Shown here one piece after another: positions 1 to 6,025 of a stretch of DNA of 8,733 nt. The number at the start of each line of letters is the position of its first letter. The first letter of the stretch is position 1. This stretch comes from Candidatus Sumerlaeota bacterium. Its GTDB lineage: Bacteria > Sumerlaeota > T1SED10-198M. The notes below the pieces were generated by a model, which had not been told where the DNA came from, searched no databases, and saw only the letters and a list, made by a program, of their open reading frames with translations. The position numbers were made by a program, and so were the translations under genes. The DNA lies in contig PWGE01000395.1 in assembly GCA_003554345.1 (NCBI GenBank), forward strand, positions 1 through 8,733, written 5' to 3'.

Positions 1-7
1 ATTTTCT

Positions 8-82
8 TACACACAACTATATATTACAACATAAATTTAAAATCCCCAAATTTTTTTTATTTTTTGAGGATAGTTTTGTGTA
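8..82. repeat. Imperfect 13-nt inverted repeat
   Basis: The arm TACACACAACTAT (8-20) is matched by ATAGTTTTGTGTA (70-82), its reverse complement at 12 of 13 positions, with a 49-nt AT-rich spacer. It could form a long-loop stem or be an operator-like or element-end repeat. AT-rich DNA produces such matches by chance fairly often, so no function is assigned. Confidence 0.35.
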
Positions 83-222
83 TATTTTTCAATAATACCA
101 ATGGAAAGGCATTTTAACAGCCTTAAAATTATGACTGAAAAATACTTCCCGAACCTGTTTTTTCTAAAAAAAACAAAAAAAACGCTAACAAACAGAAAAA
201 AGACAGGAGTGCTACCTCTATA

Positions 223-244
223 TTTCTCAACCCTTCTTGAGAAA
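223..244. repeat. Perfect 8-bp hairpin
   Basis: TTTCTCAA (223-230) and TTGAGAAA (237-244) are perfect reverse complements separated by the 6-nt loop CCCTTC. No T run follows on either strand, so this is not a standard intrinsic terminator. It opens a block that contains several other foldable segments. Confidence 0.55.
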
Positions 245-269
245 AACCAGCTAAGAAGTGAGTTTTCCT

Positions 270-292
270 TTCAGGGAGCTCTCAAACCTGAA
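270..292. repeat. 6-bp hairpin in structured block
   Basis: TTCAGG (270-275) pairs perfectly with CCTGAA (287-292) around an 11-nt loop that itself contains GAGCTC. It lies 25 bp after the 223-244 hairpin. A short stem alone is weak evidence; it counts mainly as part of the cluster of stems in 223-495. Confidence 0.4.
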
Positions 293-345
293 CCACGATG
301 TTACCAGAGGAGTCCACCACCCCGCCAGGAAAAGCGACAACAGCC

Positions 346-363
346 ATTACTGCAGTACGTAAT
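346..363. repeat. Short palindrome/hairpin around TACTGCAGTA
   Basis: TACTGCAGTA (348-357) is a perfect 10-bp palindrome. Alternatively ATTAC (346-350) pairs with GTAAT (359-363). A short T run follows at 366-370 on the rightward strand. The stem is too AT-rich to call a terminator with confidence. Confidence 0.3.
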
Positions 364-450
364 AATTTTTCTTAAGGGGTTCTTTGTCGGGAAAGTTTTT
401 CACGGTAACTCAGAAGTTGTCGCCACCATGGAAGAAAATAAGAATAAGAT

Positions 451-490
451 GCCGATACCGCCATAGGCGGACTGTAAGTCGGAGATCGGC
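451..490. other. Possible three-way-junction RNA fold
   Basis: The outer stem GCCGAT (451-456) pairs with ATCGGC (485-490). Inside it are a 5-bp hairpin, CCGCC (458-462), loop ATA, GGCGG (466-470), and a 3-bp hairpin, ACT (471-473), loop GTA, AGT (477-479). Together they make a small cloverleaf-like fold. An alternative stem, GGAG (481-484) with CTCC (492-495), competes with the outer stem. The strand of any transcript is unknown, and no covariation evidence is available from one sequence. Confidence 0.35.
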
Positions 491-582
491 GCTCCCGGGA
501 AAGCAGCAATACATTACTCAAGTATAAGTTTTTTTATCAATGTGCATTATATTTTGAAGAGTCTATTTTCAGATAAGAATAA

Positions 583-616
583 ACCACGAAAAGCACGATA
601 GAACACGAAAAAAAAG
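583..616 (+). repeat. CACGA-type dispersed motif
   Basis: Three CACGA units start at 585, 594 and 604 (spacing 9 then 10 nt) and run into an A tract. From memory this resembles the ACCACGAAG-type repeats found in intergenic DNA of many bacteria, sometimes beside GxxExxY or four-helix-bundle genes. No such gene can be read nearby in any frame I translated. The likeness is recollection, not a search result. Confidence 0.4.
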
Positions 617-710
617 ATAATATCATGTTTTCCGATGCTGATTATCTGTCTTTCTGAAAGTCCACTCAGGCGTATTTGCAATCTTCTTTAATATTTTCTT
701 ATAAAGTATT

Positions 711-741
711 ACTTTGCGGGCTTGGCGAGCTTGCATGATGC
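711..741 (+). repeat. CTTTGCGGGCTTGGCG-type dispersed motif
   Basis: The segment starting ACTTTGCGGGCTTGGCGAG resembles a commonly dispersed intergenic motif that often accompanies the CACGA-type repeat at 583-616. The two lie about 95 bp apart, as if flanking a lost or decayed insert. A leftward frame of 47 codons (623-766) reads through it and is Lys/Arg-rich, which is probably a by-product of the motif rather than a gene. Confidence 0.35.
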
Positions 742-887
742 TTTCTTTTTCTTTGTTCTTTCCCATTCTGACTTCTGAAGATATTTCTATTTTCAGAGGA
801 ATATCTGACAGTAAATATCACAAATGTGTGGGTAAAGGAAAGAATAGTAACCCTCGAAAAAGCCTGGCAACTACTGTTTATACACGT

Positions 888-947
888 TCACTGGTGATCG
901 GGCATCGTCCTTTGAATCCATCTTGATAAACCGGCAATTTTTCCCAT
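888..947 (-). pseudogene. Possible truncated gene start after TPR gene
   Basis: One base after the TPR stop codon is an ATG preceded by GAGGAA four bases upstream, which is an excellent ribosome-binding site. It opens a frame of only 19 codons (MGKIAGLSRWIQRTMPDHQ) before TGA. The same frame stays open for about 60 further codons after that TGA, so a former third or fourth operon gene cut short by mutation is conceivable. The GAGGAA is also the two final Glu codons of the acidic tail upstream, so the site may be accidental. The peptide is not recognised. Confidence 0.25.
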
Positions 948-948
948 G

Positions 949-1704
949 TTATTCCTCGTCTTCATCCTTCAAATTCTCATCCTCCCAATCATGCATTTCC
1001 TGCATTCTTATACGTTCTCTTGTTCGTGCTGCCCGGGCCTCGACATCATAGTTATCAGGGTCATGTTCAAGGTATTGCTTATAAAAGTCAAGCGCTTTCT
1101 CGTATACGCCATGGTCAAAATAAAGATCAGCCAGTTCCAGTACACTATGATAATCGGCAGGATACTCTTCTAAATATTTTTCATAGTAGTAGAATCCAGA
1201 AATATAGTCACCAGTTTCAATTTTTGCCTGTCCCAGATAATGGAGGGCATTTGCCCTCATGTGTTCCGAAGGCTCGAGCTCCAGGGCTTTTTCAAGGTAG
1301 TCAATCGCCTCTTCATATTTCTGATCATAAAAATACTTATTGCCAAGACGATAAGGAAAGTTAGAAACAGAAGAATCAACCTCCATCGCCTGATAATAAA
1401 ACTGCATCGCTCTTTCTTCTTGGCCGAGTTTATCATAGATATCACCGATATAAAAATATGCCCAGCCAAGAGAATCATCGAATTCTATAGCATACTGAAA
1501 CTGACGTTGAGCAGCCTCCAGTTCTCCCTCTTCAAGAAGTTTTCTTCCCTCCTGAAGATGGAGATGCGGATCCCGGAACTCAATTCGCTCAATCCAGTAA
1601 GGTGAATAGCGATTAAAAACCACCATAAAAGCAACAAAAAACACCAATACCACCAGCCACACAACCATTATTTTTACAAAGCCCGGTCGATTCTGGTTGC
1701 TCAT
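949..1704 (-). CDS. Membrane-anchored TPR-repeat protein
   Basis: This 251-residue protein has a short basic N-terminus, one hydrophobic segment (about residues 10-30) without an obvious cleavage site, and then about five tetratricopeptide units between residues 44 and 218. The units carry the usual pattern of A/G, Y and A positions, for example EEAIDYLEKALELEP around 131-145. It ends in a strongly acidic tail (236-251). The predicted form is a single-pass membrane protein with a soluble TPR scaffold for protein-protein contacts. The partner is unknown. The ATG is fixed by a 4-nt ATGA overlap with psuG and by AGGGG five bases upstream. It is the last clear gene of the pepP-psuG operon, and its position does not reveal a specific role. 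Confidence 0.85.
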   Translation of the reverse strand: MSNQNRPGFVKIMVVWLVVLVFFVAFMVVFNRYSPYWIERIEFRDPHLHLQEGRKLLEEGELEAAQRQFQYAIEFDDSLGWAYFYIGDIYDKLGQEERAMQFYYQAMEVDSSVSNFPYRLGNKYFYDQKYEEAIDYLEKALELEPSEHMRANALHYLGQAKIETGDYISGFYYYEKYLEEYPADYHSVLELADLYFDHGVYEKALDFYKQYLEHDPDNYDVEARAARTRERIRMQEMHDWEDENLKDEDEE

Positions 1705-2630
1705 ACCATCCCCTTTGCAATACTGGCAGCAAGCCGGGCATTTTTAACCAGCAATTCTTTATTGAGCAAAACACTTTGACCATTCGTGGCAACTGCCAGA
1801 TTTTTCAAAAGATAGGGGGTCAATTCTTTACCCTTTATTGATTTTTTTTGTGCTTCCTGCAACAATCTTTGAACGATCCTGTTTATCTCCCCATAATCGA
1901 AAGAGTGCTTTTCAGGCACAGAATTGGCAATCAATACTCCACTCTCTGGAAACACACTAAAATAATACCGCAGATAATTTACAATGTCAACGCTGTGAGA
2001 AAAGGATGTTTCCAGTGGATAAAGGTTTTTATTGGAATAAAAAAGAGGGAAGTAGTCTGTACGATATCCTATAACAGGAACACCAAGGGTTTCCATTACT
2101 TCCAATGTTTTAGGTATATCGAGGACGCATTTCGCCCCACTACTTACGACTGCCACGGGATAGGAGGCCAGTGCCTGTAAGTCGGAAGAAACATCCATTA
2201 TTTCCTTCATATTCAGATGCACACCCCCGATACCTCCTGTCGCCATTATGGGAATACCCAATCGGGCAGCTAAATGAACAGTTGCCGAAACAGTAGTTGC
2301 TCCATGGTAGGGGCAAGCAATGACAGAAGCAAGATTTTGAACGTTAACTTTTCTCACCTTATCCGGTCGACGAGCAAAATGCTCTATTTGTTCTGAAGAC
2401 ATTCCTGCCACAATCTTGCCCTCCCAGACTCCCATAGTAACGGGCACTGCACCTTCCCGGCGTATCACTTCTTCACAGTTCCGGATAGCTTCCAGGTTAT
2501 GACGATAAGGAAGCCCCTGAGCTACTACAGATGATTCCAGGGCCACACAGGGAAGATTTTTCTCCCTTGCCCGTTTATATTCGATAGAACAGGTAACAAG
2601 GCTTTCAAATGAAACTGCTTTTCTATTCAT
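1701..2630 (-). CDS. psuG: Pseudouridine-5'-phosphate glycosidase
   Basis: PsuG cleaves pseudouridine 5'-phosphate reversibly to uracil and ribose 5-phosphate in the cytoplasm. The 309-residue product matches the usual length of about 305-312. Active-site residues recalled for E. coli PsuG all appear with a constant offset of one: E32 in VALES, K94, D150, and the Schiff-base lysine K167 in SSGAKCVLD. The glycine-rich segment ATGGIGGVH (130-138) and the GVPVIGYRTDYFP segment are also typical. The ATG at 2630 was chosen because it overlaps the pepP stop as ATGA and fits the family length. A longer TTG start at 2690 would overlap pepP by 64 nt. The usual partner, a PfkB-type pseudouridine kinase (PsuK), is not in this window. 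Confidence 0.95.
   Translation of the reverse strand: MNRKAVSFESLVTCSIEYKRAREKNLPCVALESSVVAQGLPYRHNLEAIRNCEEVIRREGAVPVTMGVWEGKIVAGMSSEQIEHFARRPDKVRKVNVQNLASVIACPYHGATTVSATVHLAARLGIPIMATGGIGGVHLNMKEIMDVSSDLQALASYPVAVVSSGAKCVLDIPKTLEVMETLGVPVIGYRTDYFPLFYSNKNLYPLETSFSHSVDIVNYLRYYFSVFPESGVLIANSVPEKHSFDYGEINRIVQRLLQEAQKKSIKGKELTPYLLKNLAVATNGQSVLLNKELLVKNARLAASIAKGMV
1710..1714 (-). promoter_or_regulatory. Shine-Dalgarno of the TPR gene
   Basis: AGGGG lies five bases before the ATG at 1704, inside the last codons of psuG. With the ATGA stop/start overlap it supports both this start and translational coupling. Confidence 0.6.
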
Positions 2631-3697
2631 AGAACCACCATATCCCTGGGATAGGGGGTCAGCTTTTCCAGAGAACCTTTCTGAATGCAATACATATCTT
2701 CAATACGTATACCTCCTTCTCCCGGAAGATAAATTCCCGGTTCTATGGTAAACACCATATTATCATGCAATGCAACATTTGAGGAGGGCGCCAGAGAGGG
2801 AGGCTCATGACATTCCAGCCCGATACCATGGCCGGTAGCATGTCGAAAATACCTGTCATAACCGGCTTCCTGAAGCACGGATCGAAACAAAAGATCGATC
2901 TCACCGGCGGTTTCAAGTTGCGAAAATTGTTCTTCAAAGAGAACAAAGGCTTCCAGAAGAAGATTATAACACTCTTTCCATCGGGGAGAGGGTGGTTGAA
3001 GAAATATCACTCTTGTAAAATCTGAAGCATAATTCTCATGATAAAAACCAAAGTCCACCAATATCATCGAACTCCTGCGATGCAATCTTGTATGCCGGGA
3101 ATAACTATAATGAGGTTTAGACGCATTTTCATCAAAAGCCACAATAGGAGAGAAGGAAAACCCTTCCCAATCCAGTTCATGCATGCGTCTTCTTAAAAAT
3201 TTAACAACATCCCACTCAGACATTCCCTCGTAAGGAGTGATCCTCAGATATTGAACAAGAGAATCAAAGGCCCAGCTTACTGCTCTGACAGAATCTTTTA
3301 TAAGACATATCTCATCATGTTCCTTGGACATTCGTAACCGGGAAAGCAGCTTATCAGCAGCCCTTAAATGAAGGTTTGTTTGACAGAGTTGTTCATAAAG
3401 ATAATAGGGCAGGTCTTTTTCGAAAAGTATTTCCGAATACTGTTGTTCCTGGAGAAAATATTTGTATCCTTTTTCTTTCACATCAAAGACCTGAAGATGC
3501 TTTAAATTTTCCCGGGCATCTTCCAGGTAACGGAAGTCAGTAAAATAATAGCCTCCGGACGAATCCACAACCATATAGGCATGGGTTGATTTCATGCCTG
3601 AATAATAAAACATATTAAAGGGATCACACAGAAAAGCTGCCTGCCCTTCTTTTAACAAGCGTTGAAGTTTTTTTATCCGGTGTATTTTTGGAGACAA
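2627..3697 (-). CDS. pepP: M24 family aminopeptidase (Xaa-Pro type)
   Basis: A cytoplasmic metallopeptidase expected to remove N-terminal residues before proline. The 356-residue length fits the short Xaa-Pro aminopeptidase/prolidase class. Residues 1-115 form a creatinase-like N-domain. Residues about 125-350 form the pita-bread M24 catalytic domain. The five metal ligands are all visible: D215 and D226 (VDFGFYHENYASDFTR), H290 (HATGHGIGLE), E319 (IEPGIY) and E333 (RIED). H196 and H297 are also conserved types. The start is TTG: two in-frame stops (TAATAA) sit directly before it, and the next ATG (codon 29) would delete the first strand and helix. GGAA lies six bases upstream. It is first gene of the operon and overlaps psuG by 4 nt. 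The exact substrate cannot be set from sequence, so the symbol is by family. Confidence 0.9.
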   Translation of the reverse strand: MSPKIHRIKKLQRLLKEGQAAFLCDPFNMFYYSGMKSTHAYMVVDSSGGYYFTDFRYLEDARENLKHLQVFDVKEKGYKYFLQEQQYSEILFEKDLPYYLYEQLCQTNLHLRAADKLLSRLRMSKEHDEICLIKDSVRAVSWAFDSLVQYLRITPYEGMSEWDVVKFLRRRMHELDWEGFSFSPIVAFDENASKPHYSYSRHTRLHRRSSMILVDFGFYHENYASDFTRVIFLQPPSPRWKECYNLLLEAFVLFEEQFSQLETAGEIDLLFRSVLQEAGYDRYFRHATGHGIGLECHEPPSLAPSSNVALHDNMVFTIEPGIYLPGEGGIRIEDMYCIQKGSLEKLTPYPRDMVVL

Positions 3698-3707
3698 TTA
3701 TTATTCC
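3698..3707 (-). promoter_or_regulatory. RBS and double stop fixing the pepP TTG start
   Basis: Read leftward, GGAA (3707-3704) is followed by TAATAA (3703-3698) and then TTG. The tandem in-frame stops exclude any upstream extension of pepP, so TTG is the only start that keeps the complete N-domain. Confidence 0.65.
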
Positions 3708-3728
3708 AATGAGAGCGATTTATGGTAA

Positions 3729-3766
3729 TATTTAAAAGGATTATACATAAGAGTCAAGAAGCTCAA
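3729..3766 (-). promoter_or_regulatory. Putative promoter of the pepP-psuG-TPR operon
   Basis: Read leftward, a perfect TATAAT lies at 3745-3740 with TTGAGC at 3766-3761 (15-nt spacer, rather short). An overlapping alternative is TTGACT at 3757-3752 with TAAATA 17 nt further on (3734-3729). Either would start transcription within about 45 nt of pepP. The region is only 70 bp between divergent genes, so it must also carry the promoter or leader of the sugar transferase, for which I found no good -35/-10 pair. Confidence 0.45.
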
Positions 3767-3767
3767 T

Positions 3768-5189
3768 ATGGACAAGCAACAGCTCACTGAAAAAAATACT
3801 AATAACAGCATTCTTATCCTCATTGATATCCTGTTCATATGGCTATTATGGAGATTCACCTATCAATTACGCTTAACGTATTTTGACAGCATCTTAAGTT
3901 ACTACAGCCTTCCCCCTTTATTCGATCGTCCTTTAAACGAGTGGCTCAATTACCTCCTCTTTTTCCCGGTGGTCATCATCGTGGCTCTTATTCTTAACTA
4001 CTCACAGCACTTTTACCGCCTGTATCACATCTCTCCTTCCATTCTGTTTCTCAACGCCATACGCACTTCCTTATACCTGCTTTTTTTACTTTTAGCATTT
4101 TCAGCTGTACTCAGAGAACTTTTCATCGGAAGGTCCGTTCTCATGCTTTTCCCTGCGCTTTATGGTACATACCTCTTCAGTTCACGTTATATTATTCGTC
4201 TTTTTCGAATATACCTGATAGAAAGAGGTTGCTTCCGGAAAAACACGGTTATTGTGGGTGATGGAGAATTAGCAGTTCAAACAAGAGACATCCTCACTGA
4301 AATTCAGGACATAAACTACAATATTTTAGGATACCTGAAAGATAACCAGAACACAGAAGGTTCACATGATCAAATTTTACCCATTTTAGGCTCTCTGAAC
4401 AATCTTCCTCCTCTGGTGAAAAAACATAATATCGACGAAGTTATTTTTGCCACTGAAAAATTAAACAACGAAGAACTCCTCAGTATCATAGCCAGGTATG
4501 AACATCTTCCTATCGAATTCAAAATTGTTTCCAATCTTTTTCAGGTTATCAATGAACAGGTCAAATTAGGCGACATTGCCGAATTTCCTCTGATCGAGAT
4601 ACAGAACCAGCGGCCCTCTTTATTATACCTGCTGGGAAAGAGAGCAATGGATCTGCTTATAACCATACCTTTGTTCATTATCACCCTTCCCATATCCCTT
4701 CTTATCATAATAGCTATTAAGCTGGATTCACGAGGACCGGTAATCTTCAAACACGAGAGAATAGGAAAAGGGGGGCAGCCATTTTTATTATACAAGTTTC
4801 GCTCAATGGATTATGAAAGTCATCCTTATGCTTCTGCTCCTTCCAATGAAAGTGATGTTCGGATAACAAGGGTAGGCAAATTCCTGCGAAAAACCAGTCT
4901 TGATGAATTACCCCAGCTCTTAAACATCTTAAAAGGGGACATGAGTCTGGTAGGACCGCGACCGGAGATGCCTTTTATTGTGGATAGTTACCAGAACTGG
5001 CAGAAAAAACGGCTCGATGTCAAACCAGGTCTGACAGGACTCTGGCAGGTAGCAGGACGCAAACACATGCCACTGCATATGAACCTGGAGTACGATTTTT
5101 ATTACATTAAAAACCGCTCTCTTCTCTTCGACTTATTCCTTTTATTGAAAACCATACCTGCTGTTATCTTCGGAAAAGGTGCCTATTAG
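3768..5189 (+). CDS. Polyprenyl-phosphate sugar-1-phosphate transferase (WcaJ/WbaP type)
   Basis: An inner-membrane enzyme that moves a sugar 1-phosphate from a nucleotide sugar onto undecaprenyl phosphate, the first step of a capsule, exopolysaccharide or O-antigen unit. The 473 residues show the full architecture. There are four N-terminal membrane helices (about 13-33, 59-78, 98-116, 121-139), a Rossmann-like CoA-binding_3 domain (about 158-260, VIVGDGE near 161-167), a fifth hydrophobic segment (295-318), and the bacterial sugar transferase domain to the C-terminus. Catalytic-domain signatures are KRAMDL, FKHERIGKGGQPF, LYKFRSM, the Asp-Glu pair D379-E380 in SLDELPQ, DMSLVGPRPE and KPGLTGLWQVAGR. 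The sugar cannot be predicted. The gene is alone on this strand, divergent from pepP, with only a weak AAGAAG as RBS. Its stop overlaps the convergent DprA-like gene by 4 nt. Confidence 0.95.
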   Translation: MDKQQLTEKNTNNSILILIDILFIWLLWRFTYQLRLTYFDSILSYYSLPPLFDRPLNEWLNYLLFFPVVIIVALILNYSQHFYRLYHISPSILFLNAIRTSLYLLFLLLAFSAVLRELFIGRSVLMLFPALYGTYLFSSRYIIRLFRIYLIERGCFRKNTVIVGDGELAVQTRDILTEIQDINYNILGYLKDNQNTEGSHDQILPILGSLNNLPPLVKKHNIDEVIFATEKLNNEELLSIIARYEHLPIEFKIVSNLFQVINEQVKLGDIAEFPLIEIQNQRPSLLYLLGKRAMDLLITIPLFIITLPISLLIIIAIKLDSRGPVIFKHERIGKGGQPFLLYKFRSMDYESHPYASAPSNESDVRITRVGKFLRKTSLDELPQLLNILKGDMSLVGPRPEMPFIVDSYQNWQKKRLDVKPGLTGLWQVAGRKHMPLHMNLEYDFYYIKNRSLLFDLFLLLKTIPAVIFGKGAY

Positions 5190-6025
5190 TCCCACAATAC
5201 GTGGAGGTCGGCACGACTCCTTATCTGGTGAACACCCGGCAGTTGAAGGAGTTTCTTATTTCCCTGGCAGGGATCATTCTTAAACTTCACCGCACATACT
5301 TTTCTACCATAATTCAACCCATAGGAAGCAGTATAAAACGAACCTCCATCTGCACGTGACTGAATAACGATAACGGCATCACTGAAGAGTGCGATCAATC
5401 TGTTTCGCAGTATTGCCCATTTTTTCAACCATTTCTCATGAAAAGGGGCTTCACTTAAATAATATATTCCGCCCTTTGCCGGATAACATGATGAAAAATT
5501 CCCGATACCATAGGGAAGAAAAGCAAGGGTTTTAAGCTTGTGGTGAACAGCATTTAAATGGGCAACACGGTCAATTCCCCTGGCGAAACCGCTGATTATG
5601 AGAACATTTTCCTTTGACAGATAAGAAATAATGCTGGCTGTAATCTCTCTAGCCTGCGGAGCGGGTGAACAGGTGCCCACCACTGCTACGCGCCGACTGA
5701 AAGCAGGAAGCATCTCAAGGGGAAAAGAACCGCTCAGCATTAACGGAATATCAGACACCTCTCCTACATAATGGGAAAGCTCGTTCGCTGTATAAACAAG
5801 ATTACCGCGTTTTTCAATCTGCTGGTAAAGTGAAGAAGCCCGGTCAATATTCTTCAGTGCTTTATAGACTTTTACTTTCACACTGAGGGAAAGAGAAGTG
5901 CGCCATACCAGGTCAGGACAGGAAAGATATTGTTCCATGTCGGCATATTTTAACAATATTCGAAAGCGTCGGTAGCCAATGCTGCCTGTTTCATTTAAAG
6001 CAAGATAGAAAATCTTCTCGTTCAT
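5186..6025 (-). CDS. dprA: DprA-like DNA-processing protein (short, divergent)
   Basis: DprA binds incoming single-stranded DNA and loads RecA during transformation; many non-competent bacteria also keep it. The 279-residue product has an N-terminal helical region (1-85, LNETGSIGYRRFRILL) and one Rossmann DprA domain (about 95-265). Recognisable motifs are VAVVGTCS (113-120), ISGFARGID (144-152), ILRNRLIALFSDAVIV (205-220), DGGSFYTA (226-233) and GRKVCAV (240-246). Deviations: the usual GSR/GTR turn is GTC, losing its arginine; the PG after FAV is replaced by KF; there is no C-terminal winged-helix domain. ATG at 6025 is chosen because AGGA lies three bases upstream and the N-terminus then matches the family. 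A TTG at 6073 would add 16 residues. It overlaps ddl by 35 nt. Whether it still acts as DprA is uncertain. Confidence 0.85.
   Translation of the reverse strand: MNEKIFYLALNETGSIGYRRFRILLKYADMEQYLSCPDLVWRTSLSLSVKVKVYKALKNIDRASSLYQQIEKRGNLVYTANELSHYVGEVSDIPLMLSGSFPLEMLPAFSRRVAVVGTCSPAPQAREITASIISYLSKENVLIISGFARGIDRVAHLNAVHHKLKTLAFLPYGIGNFSSCYPAKGGIYYLSEAPFHEKWLKKWAILRNRLIALFSDAVIVIQSRADGGSFYTASYGLNYGRKVCAVKFKNDPCQGNKKLLQLPGVHQIRSRADLHVLWD

Larger units (their letters stand above)
1..944. other. Gene-poor region, no convincing CDS
   Basis: No open frame here looks like a real protein. The longest rightward frame (101-466) is low-complexity and Lys/Pro-rich with no recognisable domain. A second (714-926) starts with TTG inside a probable dispersed motif. 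Positions 1-220 are very AT-rich with long A and T runs. Positions about 240-510 rise to roughly 45-50% GC and contain several perfect short hairpins. Positions 511-944 are AT-rich again and include two motif-like segments (583-616, 711-741). The region lies downstream of the leftward pepP-psuG-TPR operon. No clear intrinsic terminator (GC stem followed by a T run on the leftward strand) was found. It may be a decayed locus, a non-coding RNA locus or simple intergenic DNA. Confidence 0.6.

Noticed and set aside
101-466. Rightward 121-codon frame
   Set aside because: Low-complexity, no domain, starts in poly-A/T-rich DNA and runs through hairpins; composition is unlike the genes in the window.
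623-766. Leftward 47-codon Lys/Arg-rich frame (starts MGKNKEKES)
   Set aside because: It reads through the dispersed-motif segment at 711-741, has no good ribosome-binding site and no recognisable fold.
714-926. Rightward 70-codon frame with TTG start
   Set aside because: The start lies in a dispersed motif and the product resembles no protein family.
1-944. tRNA, CRISPR array or IS element in the gene-free stretch
   Set aside because: No cloverleaf with tRNA landmarks, no regular repeat-spacer pattern and no transposase frame or paired terminal repeats with target duplication were seen.
473-2180. 12-nt word CTGTAAGTCGGA shared by the structured block and psuG
   Set aside because: One or two such matches are expected by chance in a window this size.
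2631-2690. Longer TTG start for psuG
   Set aside because: It would overlap pepP by 64 nt and exceed family length; the ATG at 2630 gives an exact ATGA junction and family-like residue numbering.
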